From contig NZ_JFJZ01000001.1 of assembly GCF_002115825.1 (NCBI RefSeq), forward strand, positions 248,001-312,000: a stretch of DNA of 64,000 nucleotides, written 5' to 3'. The stretch's first letter is position 1. Each line of letters opens with the position of its first letter. Shown here piece by piece: positions 36,315 through 44,246 of this stretch. The notes under the pieces are model-generated. The model was not told the origin of the DNA and ran no database searches. It saw only the letters and a program-made list of their open reading frames with translations. The DNA is from Thalassospira sp. MCCC 1A01428. GTDB lineage: Bacteria > Pseudomonadota > Alphaproteobacteria > Rhodospirillales > Thalassospiraceae. The position numbers and the translations under genes were made by a program.

Positions 36315-36888
36315 GGTGTTTCTCCTTTCGGGTTAAACAAGGTTCGCGCCCATCGCGTCCTTGTTGTGATCCGAGCGGCGGGGGACGGGCTGGCTGCACC
36401 GCTTGCGGTCGCAACGTAGTGAAGAACCGGAAGGCGCAAACAATTTGTCCCGCGAGGAATGCGCCCAGCGCAGGGGAAATTGTTTGCGCCGCACGGTTGC
36501 AGTCATAAAGCCCGAGGCGCAGCCGGGCCACCGCCAGGATTCACAACGACACAAGGACGCCTTGGGCCGAACCGCTCCGAAAGGAGACCTGGACAACTCG
36601 GCATTTCCGCGTCAGGGCTGCACCGGCTTGCGCCCTGACGCGAACCAGGTCAAAGCCCCGACGATAAGGTCAGAGCGTCCCTCCTGCAGCTCGCGGCCAC
36701 ATGCTTGAGGAGTGGTGTGAAAGCTCCATAGAAGCGAGGCCGGGCGGCGTGTCGGTGAACTGTCTTTCGTGACGTGATTGCGCTGAACCGCCAGCGTCGG
36801 GGACGGCACGCTTTCGCACAACCTGCCGCAGCAAGCCAGGGCGTAGTCGGTGCATTGCCATTGCGGTAACGGACCGCAGAGCAAGATA
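36315..36888 (-). other. Structured leader upstream of DUF736
   Basis: The 574 bases hold no convincing gene. There is a 14-bp perfect repeat GGCGCAAACAATTT/AAATTGTTTGCGCC (36433-36446 and 36477-36490, 30-base loop). There is also an 11-bp stem CGCGTCAGGGC/GCCCTGACGCG (36608-36618 and 36632-36642). A GCCCGAGGCGCAGCCG stretch near 36510 resembles one in the DUF932 leader. It is probably transcribed into RNA on the minus strand. Confidence 0.5.
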
Positions 36889-37011
36889 GGCAAGCGGAGC
36901 GCGCAGCACCGCAGGTGCGAAGACGTGAGGGATTGACGCCGAATGGCCGTGACAGCTTGCTGGCATGGGGCGCACGCCCGAAAGCCCGACGGCGCATCGC
37001 GCCGACACGCC
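36889..37011 (-). ncRNA. radC-RNA-like structured element, copy A
   Basis: This 123-base element aligns along its length with 43251-43371 and partly with 41434-41550. The GGCAAGCGGAGCGCGCA block, a 5-bp hairpin GCACC/GGTGC (36906-36918), GAAGAC, AGGGAT, ATGGCCGTGAC and AGCCCGACGGCG are conserved. The hairpin arms differ from copy B but remain fully paired, so structure is under selection. The minus strand is assumed because the genes it precedes are on that strand. Confidence 0.6.
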
Positions 37012-37046
37012 TTATTTCGGGAATGCGCCCCTACTGCAACAGGTCA

Positions 37047-37802
37047 CTACATGAAGAAACTGCCTTGATCCGAATAACCATTCGGCTCAATCGTCAGATC
37101 TGCCAGCCGTGACTGCATGACACGCTTGCACCTGAAGTTCTCACCACCGTCTTGAATCCACGCACCCAAACGCCGCTCCAGCCAGCAATGCGCCACCGCA
37201 TCACCGTCAGTCAGGCCGCAGTACCATTCTGGTTGGATATCAGCTTTACGGGGATTGAGAATGACACTGATGGAAAGCTCGTCTCCGCTGATAGCGTTCA
37301 CATTGGCAATCGCTGCTATCTCTCCATCAACCATGAAGCGGTAAGTGCTGCGTTCACACTCATGGCTTTCCGGCGCACCGCCAGGCCACCAGTTCTCACC
37401 TGGTGACAGCCCAAACAAGCGCTGTTCGAGACCTGCATTGATCGCCGCTACTAGCAGGTTGCGCCATGCACGCCAACGCACACTGCGTCCTTTCCTGAGC
37501 GGAAAGTTCTGGAAAGGGGAATAAGAGTGCTCGAACTCCGGCAACAATCGGAGGTCATCAGGCACCGAGGTATAACCTAGCTGGCGCAGACGCTGCACTA
37601 GCCTAGCATTGCTGGGCTTCTGGGCCTCGGCGGTTGCACGACCTTCAAGCGCGGCTCGCAGCGCAGCGTGGGTCTTGAAACCCAAAGCTGCCGCAACCCC
37701 TTCACTCAGGTGGGAAGAAGAAACACCACGAACATGCCGTTGTGCACTCTGCTTGAGCGCGCGCACAGCGGACTTGGAAACAAAAAACGTAGAGTCAGAC
37801 AT
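37047..37802 (-). CDS. Conserved hypothetical, N-terminal glyoxalase-related-like motif
   Basis: A 251-residue soluble protein. The N-terminal segment (ALKQSAQRHVRGVSSSHLSEGVAAALGFKTHAALRAAL, read in parts) resembles the small helical module seen in ICE and plasmid hypothetical proteins with a glyoxalase-related N-terminal domain. The rest (ENWWPGGAPESHECE, WYCGLTDGDAVAHCWLERRLG) is not recognised. I start at MSDSTFF (37802). It lies between the copy A element and the ParB block. Function unknown. Confidence 0.6.
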   Translation of the reverse strand: MSDSTFFVSKSAVRALKQSAQRHVRGVSSSHLSEGVAAALGFKTHAALRAALEGRATAEAQKPSNARLVQRLRQLGYTSVPDDLRLLPEFEHSYSPFQNFPLRKGRSVRWRAWRNLLVAAINAGLEQRLFGLSPGENWWPGGAPESHECERSTYRFMVDGEIAAIANVNAISGDELSISVILNPRKADIQPEWYCGLTDGDAVAHCWLERRLGAWIQDGGENFRCKRVMQSRLADLTIEPNGYSDQGSFFM

Positions 37803-37910
37803 GCCAGATTCCTCTTGCAAGGTCGATGTCTGCCGATTACGCATCGACCGGGAATAGGCACGGTCAACGAAAAAAGCGAGGAAGAAACGTCGTTTAACCC
37901 GGCAGCAGGT

Positions 37911-38144
37911 TCAGCGTGACGCGGCTGTCTGCTCATGATAAGGCATATCTGCTGCCACACAAAGAAGATAAAGCAGGCCAGCCCCCGGACTGGCATTCCG
38001 GCGGGCAGTCGCTGACTGCAACGCCTGGTTGAGCCGTTCCCGCACAAGGTCACTTGTGCGCCACCGCGCCGCCGCCTGACTAAAGGCGGCGGCGCGACGG
38101 TTTTGAAGACAGATAAAGCCCGGCGCGGGCTGCGCCGGGGTCAT
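37911..38144 (-). CDS. Possible small gene coupled to parB
   Basis: A 77-residue frame starting 17 bases after the parB stop, with a GAGGT ribosome site spanning that stop. The product is basic, begins MTPAQPAPGF, contains RWRTSDLVRERLNQAL, and ends in a hydrophobic LLYLLCVAA stretch. Two GC-rich palindromes inside it (38068-38096 and 38118-38139) could instead be structural or terminator elements, which lowers confidence. No family recognised. Confidence 0.4.
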   Translation of the reverse strand: MTPAQPAPGFICLQNRRAAAFSQAAARWRTSDLVRERLNQALQSATARRNASPGAGLLYLLCVAADMPYHEQTAASR

Positions 38145-38160
38145 GCCGAATGCAGCTACC

Positions 38161-40185
38161 TCATGCCTCCAGTGCGTCTGCCGCTTCGCTGTCGGCCTCC
38201 ACGTCGGCGTCCTGCGCTGCTTCCGAATTGCCGTCCTGCGTGGCGCTGCCTTCGACTGCGAACAGGGCGGGCATCCAGCCGGTGCCTTCGACCAGTCGTT
38301 CCGCTTCGCTGGCAATGTCGGCCTTCTTCAACTTCGCCAGCCGGGTGACGTGCTCCGGCGCGTACTCGCCCACGGCTTTCAAAATCGCTGCCTTCGGAAC
38401 GTGCTTGAAGTAACCTTCGGCAGTTGGCTGCCACCATGCGGCCATGTCGAGGCCGACGGCCTGCGCCAGTTCCGCGCCGGGCTGGTGCGGCGTAGCGCGG
38501 AGCGTCACCACGTCCACCGTGGAAGCCACGCACACGGCCAGCAGCCGCACCAGTTCATCCTGCGACTTCGCCAGCAGCGCGGTGAACAGTTCGGCGCTGT
38601 CCTCCGGCAGCGCTTCACCCGCGACTTGCTGCAATTCGCGCAGTGCCACAGCGGCGGGTGATTCCGGCCAGTCCGGGGCCATGCCTTCCAACCGGTCTTG
38701 CACTTTCAGGCTCACGCCTAGCGGCAAGTCGCGGCCATAGTGGCTTTCCTGCAAGACGGTCTGCACCATGCCATGCACCACGGCGGCCAGCGCAGTTTGC
38801 GGATGCCGGGCCACTTCGATTTTCAGCGCGGCGGTGCGATGCGCGCTCAACCGCTGCGCCAGCCGGTCGGATATGACCGGGGATTGTGCCTCGCCTGCCG
38901 TGTCGCCTTCATTGTCGCTCTCAGCATCCACGCCAGCCAGTCCCTCCCGCAACCGTTCCAGCGTGCGCAGCGCCTTGGCCTCGGCCTCGCGCATCAAGCC
39001 GCGATGAATGACAGCCTCGCCATTGCGATCAATGGTGACAATGGCACCGGCGGCAGCTTTCACGTTCGGGTCGTAGTCCTGCAAGCGATCTTCCAGCGCC
39101 TGCAATTGCTCGCCCATCCGCTCTCCCTCGACTTGCAGCGCATCGGCTTTTTCCTCGTCATCGGCGTCCAGCGCGCTATCCACAGCGTCATCAATGACCA
39201 GCATCTTGGTTTGCAGCTTTGCGATACGCTCGGCTTCGCGTTTGGTCGGGCGGCGGCGCTCTCTGGGAGCACGGTGAAAGGCGTGTAAATCGGCGTGGGT
39301 CATGGCGGGTGTGGCATCGACCCATCCCCAGCCTTCCGCCTTCACCTCAGCGGCAGTTTCAGCCAGCTTCTCTTGTGCCAACCTTTCCAGCAGTGGGGCA
39401 TCGGTCAGGTACACGCCCTCGTCATCCTCCGCGAACAGGTCGCGTCGGACACCGCCGCCAGCAGTCTCGTAGCCATCCAGCCCGACAAAACGCACCAGCG
39501 GATGCCGGTGGGCTTCAATCTCGCGCTCGGTCAAGCGTTCGCGCAAGCTATGCGGGCTGCGCTGCCATTCCGGCGCATCGTAGAACGCACTCTCCTGCGC
39601 CGTATGGTCGTCGGTGATGGCAAGGGCCATTAACTGGTCAAGGCTCACCGCATCGGCTCGATAGTCGACCATCAGGCGCGGGGAGACGTTCGCCAGTTTC
39701 AAGCGGCGCTGTACCACCAGCGGCGTGACGGAAAAATCCGCTGCAATGTCCTCAATAGGCCGTCCTTCGGCCACCAGTGCCGCGAAGGCTTCAAACTGGT
39801 CTGCCGGGTGCATGGCCTCCCGCTGTACGTTTTCGGTCAGGCTCACAGTGCGGGCGCTGCCATCACTTACCAGCAGGCAAGGCACTGCCCAATCCTTGGG
39901 AATGCGCCGTTTCTTCGCCAGCCGTTTGAGAGCGGTAAGGCGACGGCTACCGGCCACCACATCGTAATGCTCGCCATCACGGGCCTGTATCACGGTCAGG
40001 TTTTGCAGCAAGCCTACGCGCTGGATGCTGGCGGCCAGTGCCTCAATGGACTGGCCAGTGGTTTTGCGCACGTTGCGGCGCGAGGGTCGAAGTTGCGACA
40101 GCGGCACACGCATCAGGTCTAGCGTCAAAGCGGGGTTGTCCTGTGCGGTGGCGTCAACAGTTTCGGGTTGAGTCATGGTAGTCAT
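38161..40185 (-). CDS. parB: Large ParB/Spo0J-family protein
   Basis: A 674-residue protein with an N-terminal ParB nuclease-type domain: DLMRVPLSQLRPSRRNVRK near residues 24-42 and YDVVAGSRRLTAL around 75. SLTENVQREAMHP and a central HTH (IEDIAADFSVTPLVVQRRLKLA) follow. The long C-terminal half is acidic and helical with a coiled-coil-like part. This large type accompanies DUF932 in ICEs and plasmids. An AGGAG ribosome site fixes the ATG at 40185. Confidence 0.88.
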   Translation of the reverse strand: MTTMTQPETVDATAQDNPALTLDLMRVPLSQLRPSRRNVRKTTGQSIEALAASIQRVGLLQNLTVIQARDGEHYDVVAGSRRLTALKRLAKKRRIPKDWAVPCLLVSDGSARTVSLTENVQREAMHPADQFEAFAALVAEGRPIEDIAADFSVTPLVVQRRLKLANVSPRLMVDYRADAVSLDQLMALAITDDHTAQESAFYDAPEWQRSPHSLRERLTEREIEAHRHPLVRFVGLDGYETAGGGVRRDLFAEDDEGVYLTDAPLLERLAQEKLAETAAEVKAEGWGWVDATPAMTHADLHAFHRAPRERRRPTKREAERIAKLQTKMLVIDDAVDSALDADDEEKADALQVEGERMGEQLQALEDRLQDYDPNVKAAAGAIVTIDRNGEAVIHRGLMREAEAKALRTLERLREGLAGVDAESDNEGDTAGEAQSPVISDRLAQRLSAHRTAALKIEVARHPQTALAAVVHGMVQTVLQESHYGRDLPLGVSLKVQDRLEGMAPDWPESPAAVALRELQQVAGEALPEDSAELFTALLAKSQDELVRLLAVCVASTVDVVTLRATPHQPGAELAQAVGLDMAAWWQPTAEGYFKHVPKAAILKAVGEYAPEHVTRLAKLKKADIASEAERLVEGTGWMPALFAVEGSATQDGNSEAAQDADVEADSEAADALEA

Positions 40186-40265
40186 GGTGATAACTCCTAT
40201 CGGTTCAGGGTTGCAGCAGCAAAAGACGCGGCAAGGGCTGCTGCCTGCCCCTGCCGCGTGAGAGT

Positions 40266-41093
40266 TCAGGCTTTCAATTGGCGCAGGCCATCGGCCAGCA
40301 ACCACAGGGCGCGGTTCAGGCGCACATCGGAATCAATGCCCTGCACGGCGCGGGTGCGCTGGCGGCGTCCGTTGGCGCTGCGCCCGGGCAGGCCGCCTTT
40401 GGTCAGGTTTTCCTGGGTGCGATTGAACACGCTCCACAGGTCGGGGCGGCGGTCATCGAACCGGCGCGGCATCAGGATTTGCGATTCGGTGATAGGTGGG
40501 GGGGTGTTGTCCGTGGGGTCGTACTTCAGCGCCAGCGCGGAACGGGCGAAAACTTCGGCTTCACCATCGTCCAGCGTCACGGCCCGCATGGCGTCGCGGG
40601 ATTCCTGCACCCGCTCGAAGCCGCTCAGCACCTCGTAGGCGCCTTCAATGACCTGTCCGGCCACGTCGCCCTTGTGCGGTACGCGCATATCGGCCACGGT
40701 GTCGCCGCACACCAGTCCGTTGGCGCAGACGAACCGGAACATTCCGGCCAGCATCTGGTAACTGCTGGTGCCGTCGTGGGAGTTCAGCAAAATGATTTCA
40801 TTGGCTTCGGCACCGTTAATCTGGCTGGCGTGGCGCAAGCGAATCATGTGCTTGGTGTAGTCGCGCCGGTCTTCGTGGCGCGTGCGGGTCTGCGCCACCA
40901 TGAAGGGCTGAAAGCCTTCCTTGCGCAGTTCTGTCAACACGGCGGCGGTGGGGATATAGGCATACCGCTGTGAACGGCTCTCGTGCGGGGCGTCCGCGAA
41001 GATGGACGGGGCCACACGTTGAATCTGGTCATCGGACAGCGGGGAATCGCTGCGCAGTACCGGGGAACGGGAAGCGAAACGGGATGCAAGCAT
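40266..41093 (-). CDS. DUF932 plasmid/phage-like protein
   Basis: A 275-residue DUF932 protein. Typical stretches are SQRYAYIPTAAVLTELRKEGF, MIRLRHASQINGAEANEIILLNSHDG and FRFVCANGLVCGD. The family is frequent on mobile elements and its activity is unknown; a role in resisting host restriction or in early transfer is only suggested. CAGGAG eight bases upstream supports ATG at 41093. It is transcribed before parB, with 80 bases between them. Confidence 0.9.
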   Translation of the reverse strand: MLASRFASRSPVLRSDSPLSDDQIQRVAPSIFADAPHESRSQRYAYIPTAAVLTELRKEGFQPFMVAQTRTRHEDRRDYTKHMIRLRHASQINGAEANEIILLNSHDGTSSYQMLAGMFRFVCANGLVCGDTVADMRVPHKGDVAGQVIEGAYEVLSGFERVQESRDAMRAVTLDDGEAEVFARSALALKYDPTDNTPPPITESQILMPRRFDDRRPDLWSVFNRTQENLTKGGLPGRSANGRRQRTRAVQGIDSDVRLNRALWLLADGLRQLKA

Positions 41094-41433
41094 GGTCTGT
41101 ACTCCTGACAAAATGGGTTGTTGGTCACACCGCGCACCGGATTCCTAGATTCGGAGCCCAGCCTTTCGGCTGTTCGGTGTGGTTGGCACGAAGAACCCGG
41201 TTGGTCTCGTTGCCACCGTCTTTCCTGAGTTCATCGCCCGCGACGGTCAGGAGCGCGCGGACGGGAGCCGTCAAGGAGATAAGCGTTGGGATGGTGCGGC
41301 CCGCAGGCGCAGCCGAGGACACGGCCCGGCGCGCCTTGATGGCACACGGACGCGGGCTACAGTCGCGGAAAAGGTGATGGAATCAGGAGAGATGGCTGGA
41401 CAGGCAACGGCCGCCTCAATGTGCCGACCGCAC
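41094..41433 (-). other. Leader between DUF932 and the copy C element
   Basis: 340 bases without a supported gene. The block around 41258-41340 (GCCGTCA, then GCAGGCGCAGCC..., then GCGCGCCTTGA) resembles 43105-43195 in the radC leader, so similarity extends beyond the core element. It is probably a transcribed 5' leader. Confidence 0.45.
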
Positions 41434-41550
41434 GCAAGCGAAGCGCGCAGGCCCGAAGCTGGAAGCCGGGCCGTAGGCGTCAGGGATGGAAGCCCGAAGG
41501 GGGCAAGACTCGCGTAGCGAGGCTTGATGCACAGCACGACAGCGCGACCG
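41434..41550 (-). ncRNA. radC-RNA-like structured element, copy C
   Basis: A more diverged copy. GCAAGCGAAGCGCGCA is followed by a GGCCCG/CGGGCC stem (41450-41455 and 41467-41472) with a longer loop than in A and B. Then come CAGGGATGGAAGCCCGAA and a GCACGACAGCGCG end. It lies in the presumed 5' leader of the DUF932 gene, as radC RNAs are reported to lie upstream of DNA-interacting mobile-element genes. Confidence 0.5.
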
Positions 41551-41691
41551 GCCATGGGTGTTGGCCGGGGACGCTCAGCGAGTCATGAACAAGCAGGTAC
41601 CTGAAAACCCATTTGACCTGGCGCATTCAGGTACCGACAGATTCGCCTTAACCCCATAGGCTGTGAAACACTACATTCTTGAGGATTGATC

Positions 41692-42501
41692 ATGAGTTCA
41701 GTGAAAACAGTGAGCCCACAACACATCTGCGAAGATTGCCTGCGGGAGGAAATTCGATACAACCGCGAGCACCGTATCCTGCCCAGCGAAAACGCTGTCG
41801 CGAATCGGCTCCTTAATCGTGGGGCTGAGATGAAGGAGGTCTATGAAGAATTACACGCCAAGCTTCATCAGCATCCGACCGCGCTCCAGGTTTTTCTTGG
41901 CTTGGTGCTGAGCGCAGCCGCGTTTTGGAGTCCAGATAAGATCAAGGAAGCACGAACCGCACGAGACGACTTGGTGAATACCAATCGCCAAATTGCGAAA
42001 AAGGCTGCCGAATTGGCAGCGCTTCTGGGCAAACGCTCTGAACTGCATAACACGTCAGGTTTTAGCAGTGACACCCATTATCACGTTTGTGACGTAATCG
42101 AGCAGGCCTCCCTGCACAACTATTTGTTCAAGTCATATGTGCAAGAGCAACTGGATGCCTTGAGAGGACAGTTCGACCTCAAGTACTGGCCTTCGTTGAG
42201 CGAGTGCGTTCAGGCATTGGCGTCAGATGCGGAGAACGCCGAGTTGACCGCAACCGACCCTTTGACCGCAGCCGCTACAGAAGCAACGCGTTCGTCAAAG
42301 GCGGATTTCATCAAGGCGCTGCTCGCAGCGATTGAGGAAAACAGTGCCGAAAATTACGGTCAGCTACCAAGAAATTTCAAGTTGACCGACCGGGCACTTG
42401 CCTCACTAGGCAACTGCGCAATGGACCTTGACCCTGATGATCTGCTCGATGATGCCTATATCAAGCGCCTTCGCCAGCGCGAACGCAGCAGAACCCTGTA
42501 A
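41692..42501 (+). CDS. Hypothetical protein with CxxC and a hydrophobic segment
   Basis: A 269-residue protein I do not recognise. It has an early CEDC pair (residues 13-16) and one hydrophobic stretch, ALQVFLGLVLSAAAFW (about 65-80). A coiled-coil-like helical segment and acidic C-terminal repeats (ALASDAENAELTATDPL) follow. GAGG eight bases upstream supports the 41692 ATG. It is on the opposite strand from DUF932 and radC, so it is probably separately acquired cargo. The CxxC could bind zinc. Confidence 0.6.
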   Translation: MSSVKTVSPQHICEDCLREEIRYNREHRILPSENAVANRLLNRGAEMKEVYEELHAKLHQHPTALQVFLGLVLSAAAFWSPDKIKEARTARDDLVNTNRQIAKKAAELAALLGKRSELHNTSGFSSDTHYHVCDVIEQASLHNYLFKSYVQEQLDALRGQFDLKYWPSLSECVQALASDAENAELTATDPLTAAATEATRSSKADFIKALLAAIEENSAENYGQLPRNFKLTDRALASLGNCAMDLDPDDLLDDAYIKRLRQRERSRTL

Positions 42502-42515
42502 CAAAATCGGCGCAG

Positions 42516-42538
42516 CAAAAAAGGGGGCCGAAGCCCCC
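42516..42538 (-). terminator. Rho-independent terminator of radC
   Basis: Read on the minus strand: GGGGGC-TTCG-GCCCCC followed by TTTTTT. This is a textbook terminator with a UUCG tetraloop, five bases past the radC stop. It also faces the convergent hypothetical gene. Confidence 0.9.
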
Positions 42539-42542
42539 AAGA

Positions 42543-43052
42543 TCAGATCAGACCACGCTCCGCAAAGGACGTAGTGTCGCTACCGGCGACAATGACGTGA
42601 TCCAGCGTGCGCACGTCCACCAGTGCCAGCGCTTCTTTGAGCCGCTTGGTGATGGCTTCATCGGCGCGACTCGGCTCGGGATTCCCACTGGGATGATTAT
42701 GCGAAAAAATTACCGCCGCCGCATTGAGCCGCAACGCTTCCTTGACGACTTCGCGCGGATACACCGATGCACCGTCAATGGTGCCCCGGAACATCTCGGC
42801 GTAGTCAATCAGGCGGTGCTGCGAATCGAGGAACAGCACTGCAAAGATTTCGTGCTCAAAACCTGTCAGCTTGGCACACAGGAACTCCTTGACGATTGCC
42901 GGTGAGGTGAAAGACATCCCCCGCTGGAGTTTCTGGTCGATAACATGGCGTGCCGCATCAAGAATTTGATCTGGCGACGCCGGCAGGTAGCGCCCCTGCG
43001 CGTCACGCACCAGCAGAGAGGAATCGAACGAGGAAAAGGACAGTTGAGTCAT
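42543..43052 (-). CDS. radC: RadC-family JAB-domain protein
   Basis: A 169-residue mobile-element RadC: the JAB/MPN metalloprotease-like fold alone, without the helix-hairpin-helix half of chromosomal RadC. The motif SHNHPSGNPEPSRAD (about 113-127) holds the His-x-His and Asp zinc ligands, and the catalytic-type Glu is in the upstream FEHEIFAVLFLD segment. Cellular function is unresolved despite the DNA-repair name. A GGAG site favours ATG at 43052 over 43058. Confidence 0.92.
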   Translation of the reverse strand: MTQLSFSSFDSSLLVRDAQGRYLPASPDQILDAARHVIDQKLQRGMSFTSPAIVKEFLCAKLTGFEHEIFAVLFLDSQHRLIDYAEMFRGTIDGASVYPREVVKEALRLNAAAVIFSHNHPSGNPEPSRADEAITKRLKEALALVDVRTLDHVIVAGSDTTSFAERGLI

Positions 43053-43250
43053 GATCATGCTCCGGTTGCTCGGGCGGAATTGCCCGGAACCGGCGCCAGC
43101 ACGGCGCAGCGCAAGCCGTCAGGGGTGACCCACGGCCGCAGGACGCAAGCGCGCGGAGCACGCGCCGCCCTTGACGGCGAGCACGCCGTGGTACGGTGAA
43201 GGGAAACAGCAAGACCGCCCATACCCCGCCCACTGCACCCACTCGCTCTT
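43053..43250 (-). other. Leader proximal to radC
   Basis: 198 GC-rich bases between radC and the copy B element, with no gene. GCCGTCAGGGG, GCCGCAGGACGCAAGCGCG and GCCCTTGACGGC blocks parallel those in the DUF932 leader, suggesting a shared ancestral 5' leader of about 300 bases. Confidence 0.45.
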
Positions 43251-43371
43251 GGCAAGCGGAGCGCGCAGGCCCTATGGGCCGAAGACACTCAGGGATCAAA
43301 GCCGGATGGCCGTGACTCAGTATGAGGCGCGGGGCGCAGCCCGCGAGCCCGACGGCGGTACGCCAGGGTGC
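43251..43371 (-). ncRNA. radC-RNA-like structured element, copy B
   Basis: It has the GGCAAGCGGAGCGCGCA block identical to copy A, then a hairpin GGCCC-TAT-GGGCC (43268-43280). This replaces copy A's GCACC-GCA-GGTGC with compensating changes on both arms. GAAGAC, AGGGAT, GGATGGCCGTGAC and AGCCCGACGGCG follow in the same order. It lies about 200 bases upstream of radC, the position that named the radC RNA motif. Confidence 0.65.
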
Positions 43372-43519
43372 ATTGATTAGTTCTTTGAATATTCTGTGGA
43401 ACGAACATGTATGATATTTAACGTTATCCCTGTCGGCTGGCTGTCGGGCTACTGTCGTGTTGTCATTGTTCCTGGCTCCCCATACTTCTCCACGTCTACT
43501 GAAAACAATGGAGCCACCT

Positions 43520-44215
43520 ATGAACGCTACAGAACATGTTCAACAACCCCGTCTGCTCACGCCCGCTGAACTGGCCGCATGCATTAAGATGTTCCGCGAA
43601 ATGCGCCAATGGTCGCAAGAGCAGTTGGCCGCGATTTCCGGTCTCAACGTGCGAACAATCCAGCGAGTCGAACAAGGCTTGTCTGCCAGTCTCGATACCC
43701 GCCGCGCTCTTGCCCGAGCCTTCGAGTTCGAGGACATCGACGTACTCAACAAGCCGTTCGCCATTCCGTCCGAGGAAGAAGCCAAGGCGGCAAAGGAAAA
43801 GTTCGACCGGGAGCACGTCACCCTGACAGCGATGCCACTAACCACGGGCAAGCAGTTGGCCAAGCTGGCAGAAACCTGCTCGATGGACTTGTCGGAACCG
43901 GCTTTCGAGCTGACCCGCGAGGCAGACGAGACCTTCGCCATGCTGGTGGATTACCTTCGGGACTACCGGGACTGCGCCGATGCTTACAGCGAAACGCAGA
44001 AGTTCGACGTATACGACGAGATGCAATCCCACATCGGTGCGCTCAAGGCGCTCGGCGTCTCGCTGCGCTACGCCACACGCAAGATACAGGTGAAGTGGGG
44101 TACAGATGCGGATGCCAAACCGATGCCCCTCACGGTGCTATATGTGGTCGGCTTCCCGCTCGGCGAAGAACCCGAGCAATTCGCAACGCCGAAGTCCGGC
44201 GGCATCCGTCTGTAA
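43520..44215 (+). CDS. XRE-family HTH protein with long C-terminal domain
   Basis: A 231-residue protein. The N-terminal HTH (FREMRQWSQEQLAAISGLNVRTIQRVEQG) is at about residues 25-55. The 160-residue C-terminal region is helical and not assigned; it contains DEMQSHIGALKALGVSLRYATR and ends in a VVGFPLGEEPEQF stretch. I start at 43520; an ATG at 43508 is possible. It is convergent with the ABC-3C ATPase gene and 31 bases away, so it may regulate neighbouring cargo, but no operator was identified. Confidence 0.65.
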   Translation: MNATEHVQQPRLLTPAELAACIKMFREMRQWSQEQLAAISGLNVRTIQRVEQGLSASLDTRRALARAFEFEDIDVLNKPFAIPSEEEAKAAKEKFDREHVTLTAMPLTTGKQLAKLAETCSMDLSEPAFELTREADETFAMLVDYLRDYRDCADAYSETQKFDVYDEMQSHIGALKALGVSLRYATRKIQVKWGTDADAKPMPLTVLYVVGFPLGEEPEQFATPKSGGIRL

Positions 44216-44246
44216 ATCTGAACCGATCTGGGGTGGCTCGAAACCA

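Noticed and set aside
38068-38096. 12-bp GC palindrome considered as a parS-like site
   Set aside because: It can arise from Ala-rich codons in the possible small gene, occurs once and has no similarity I recognise to parS.
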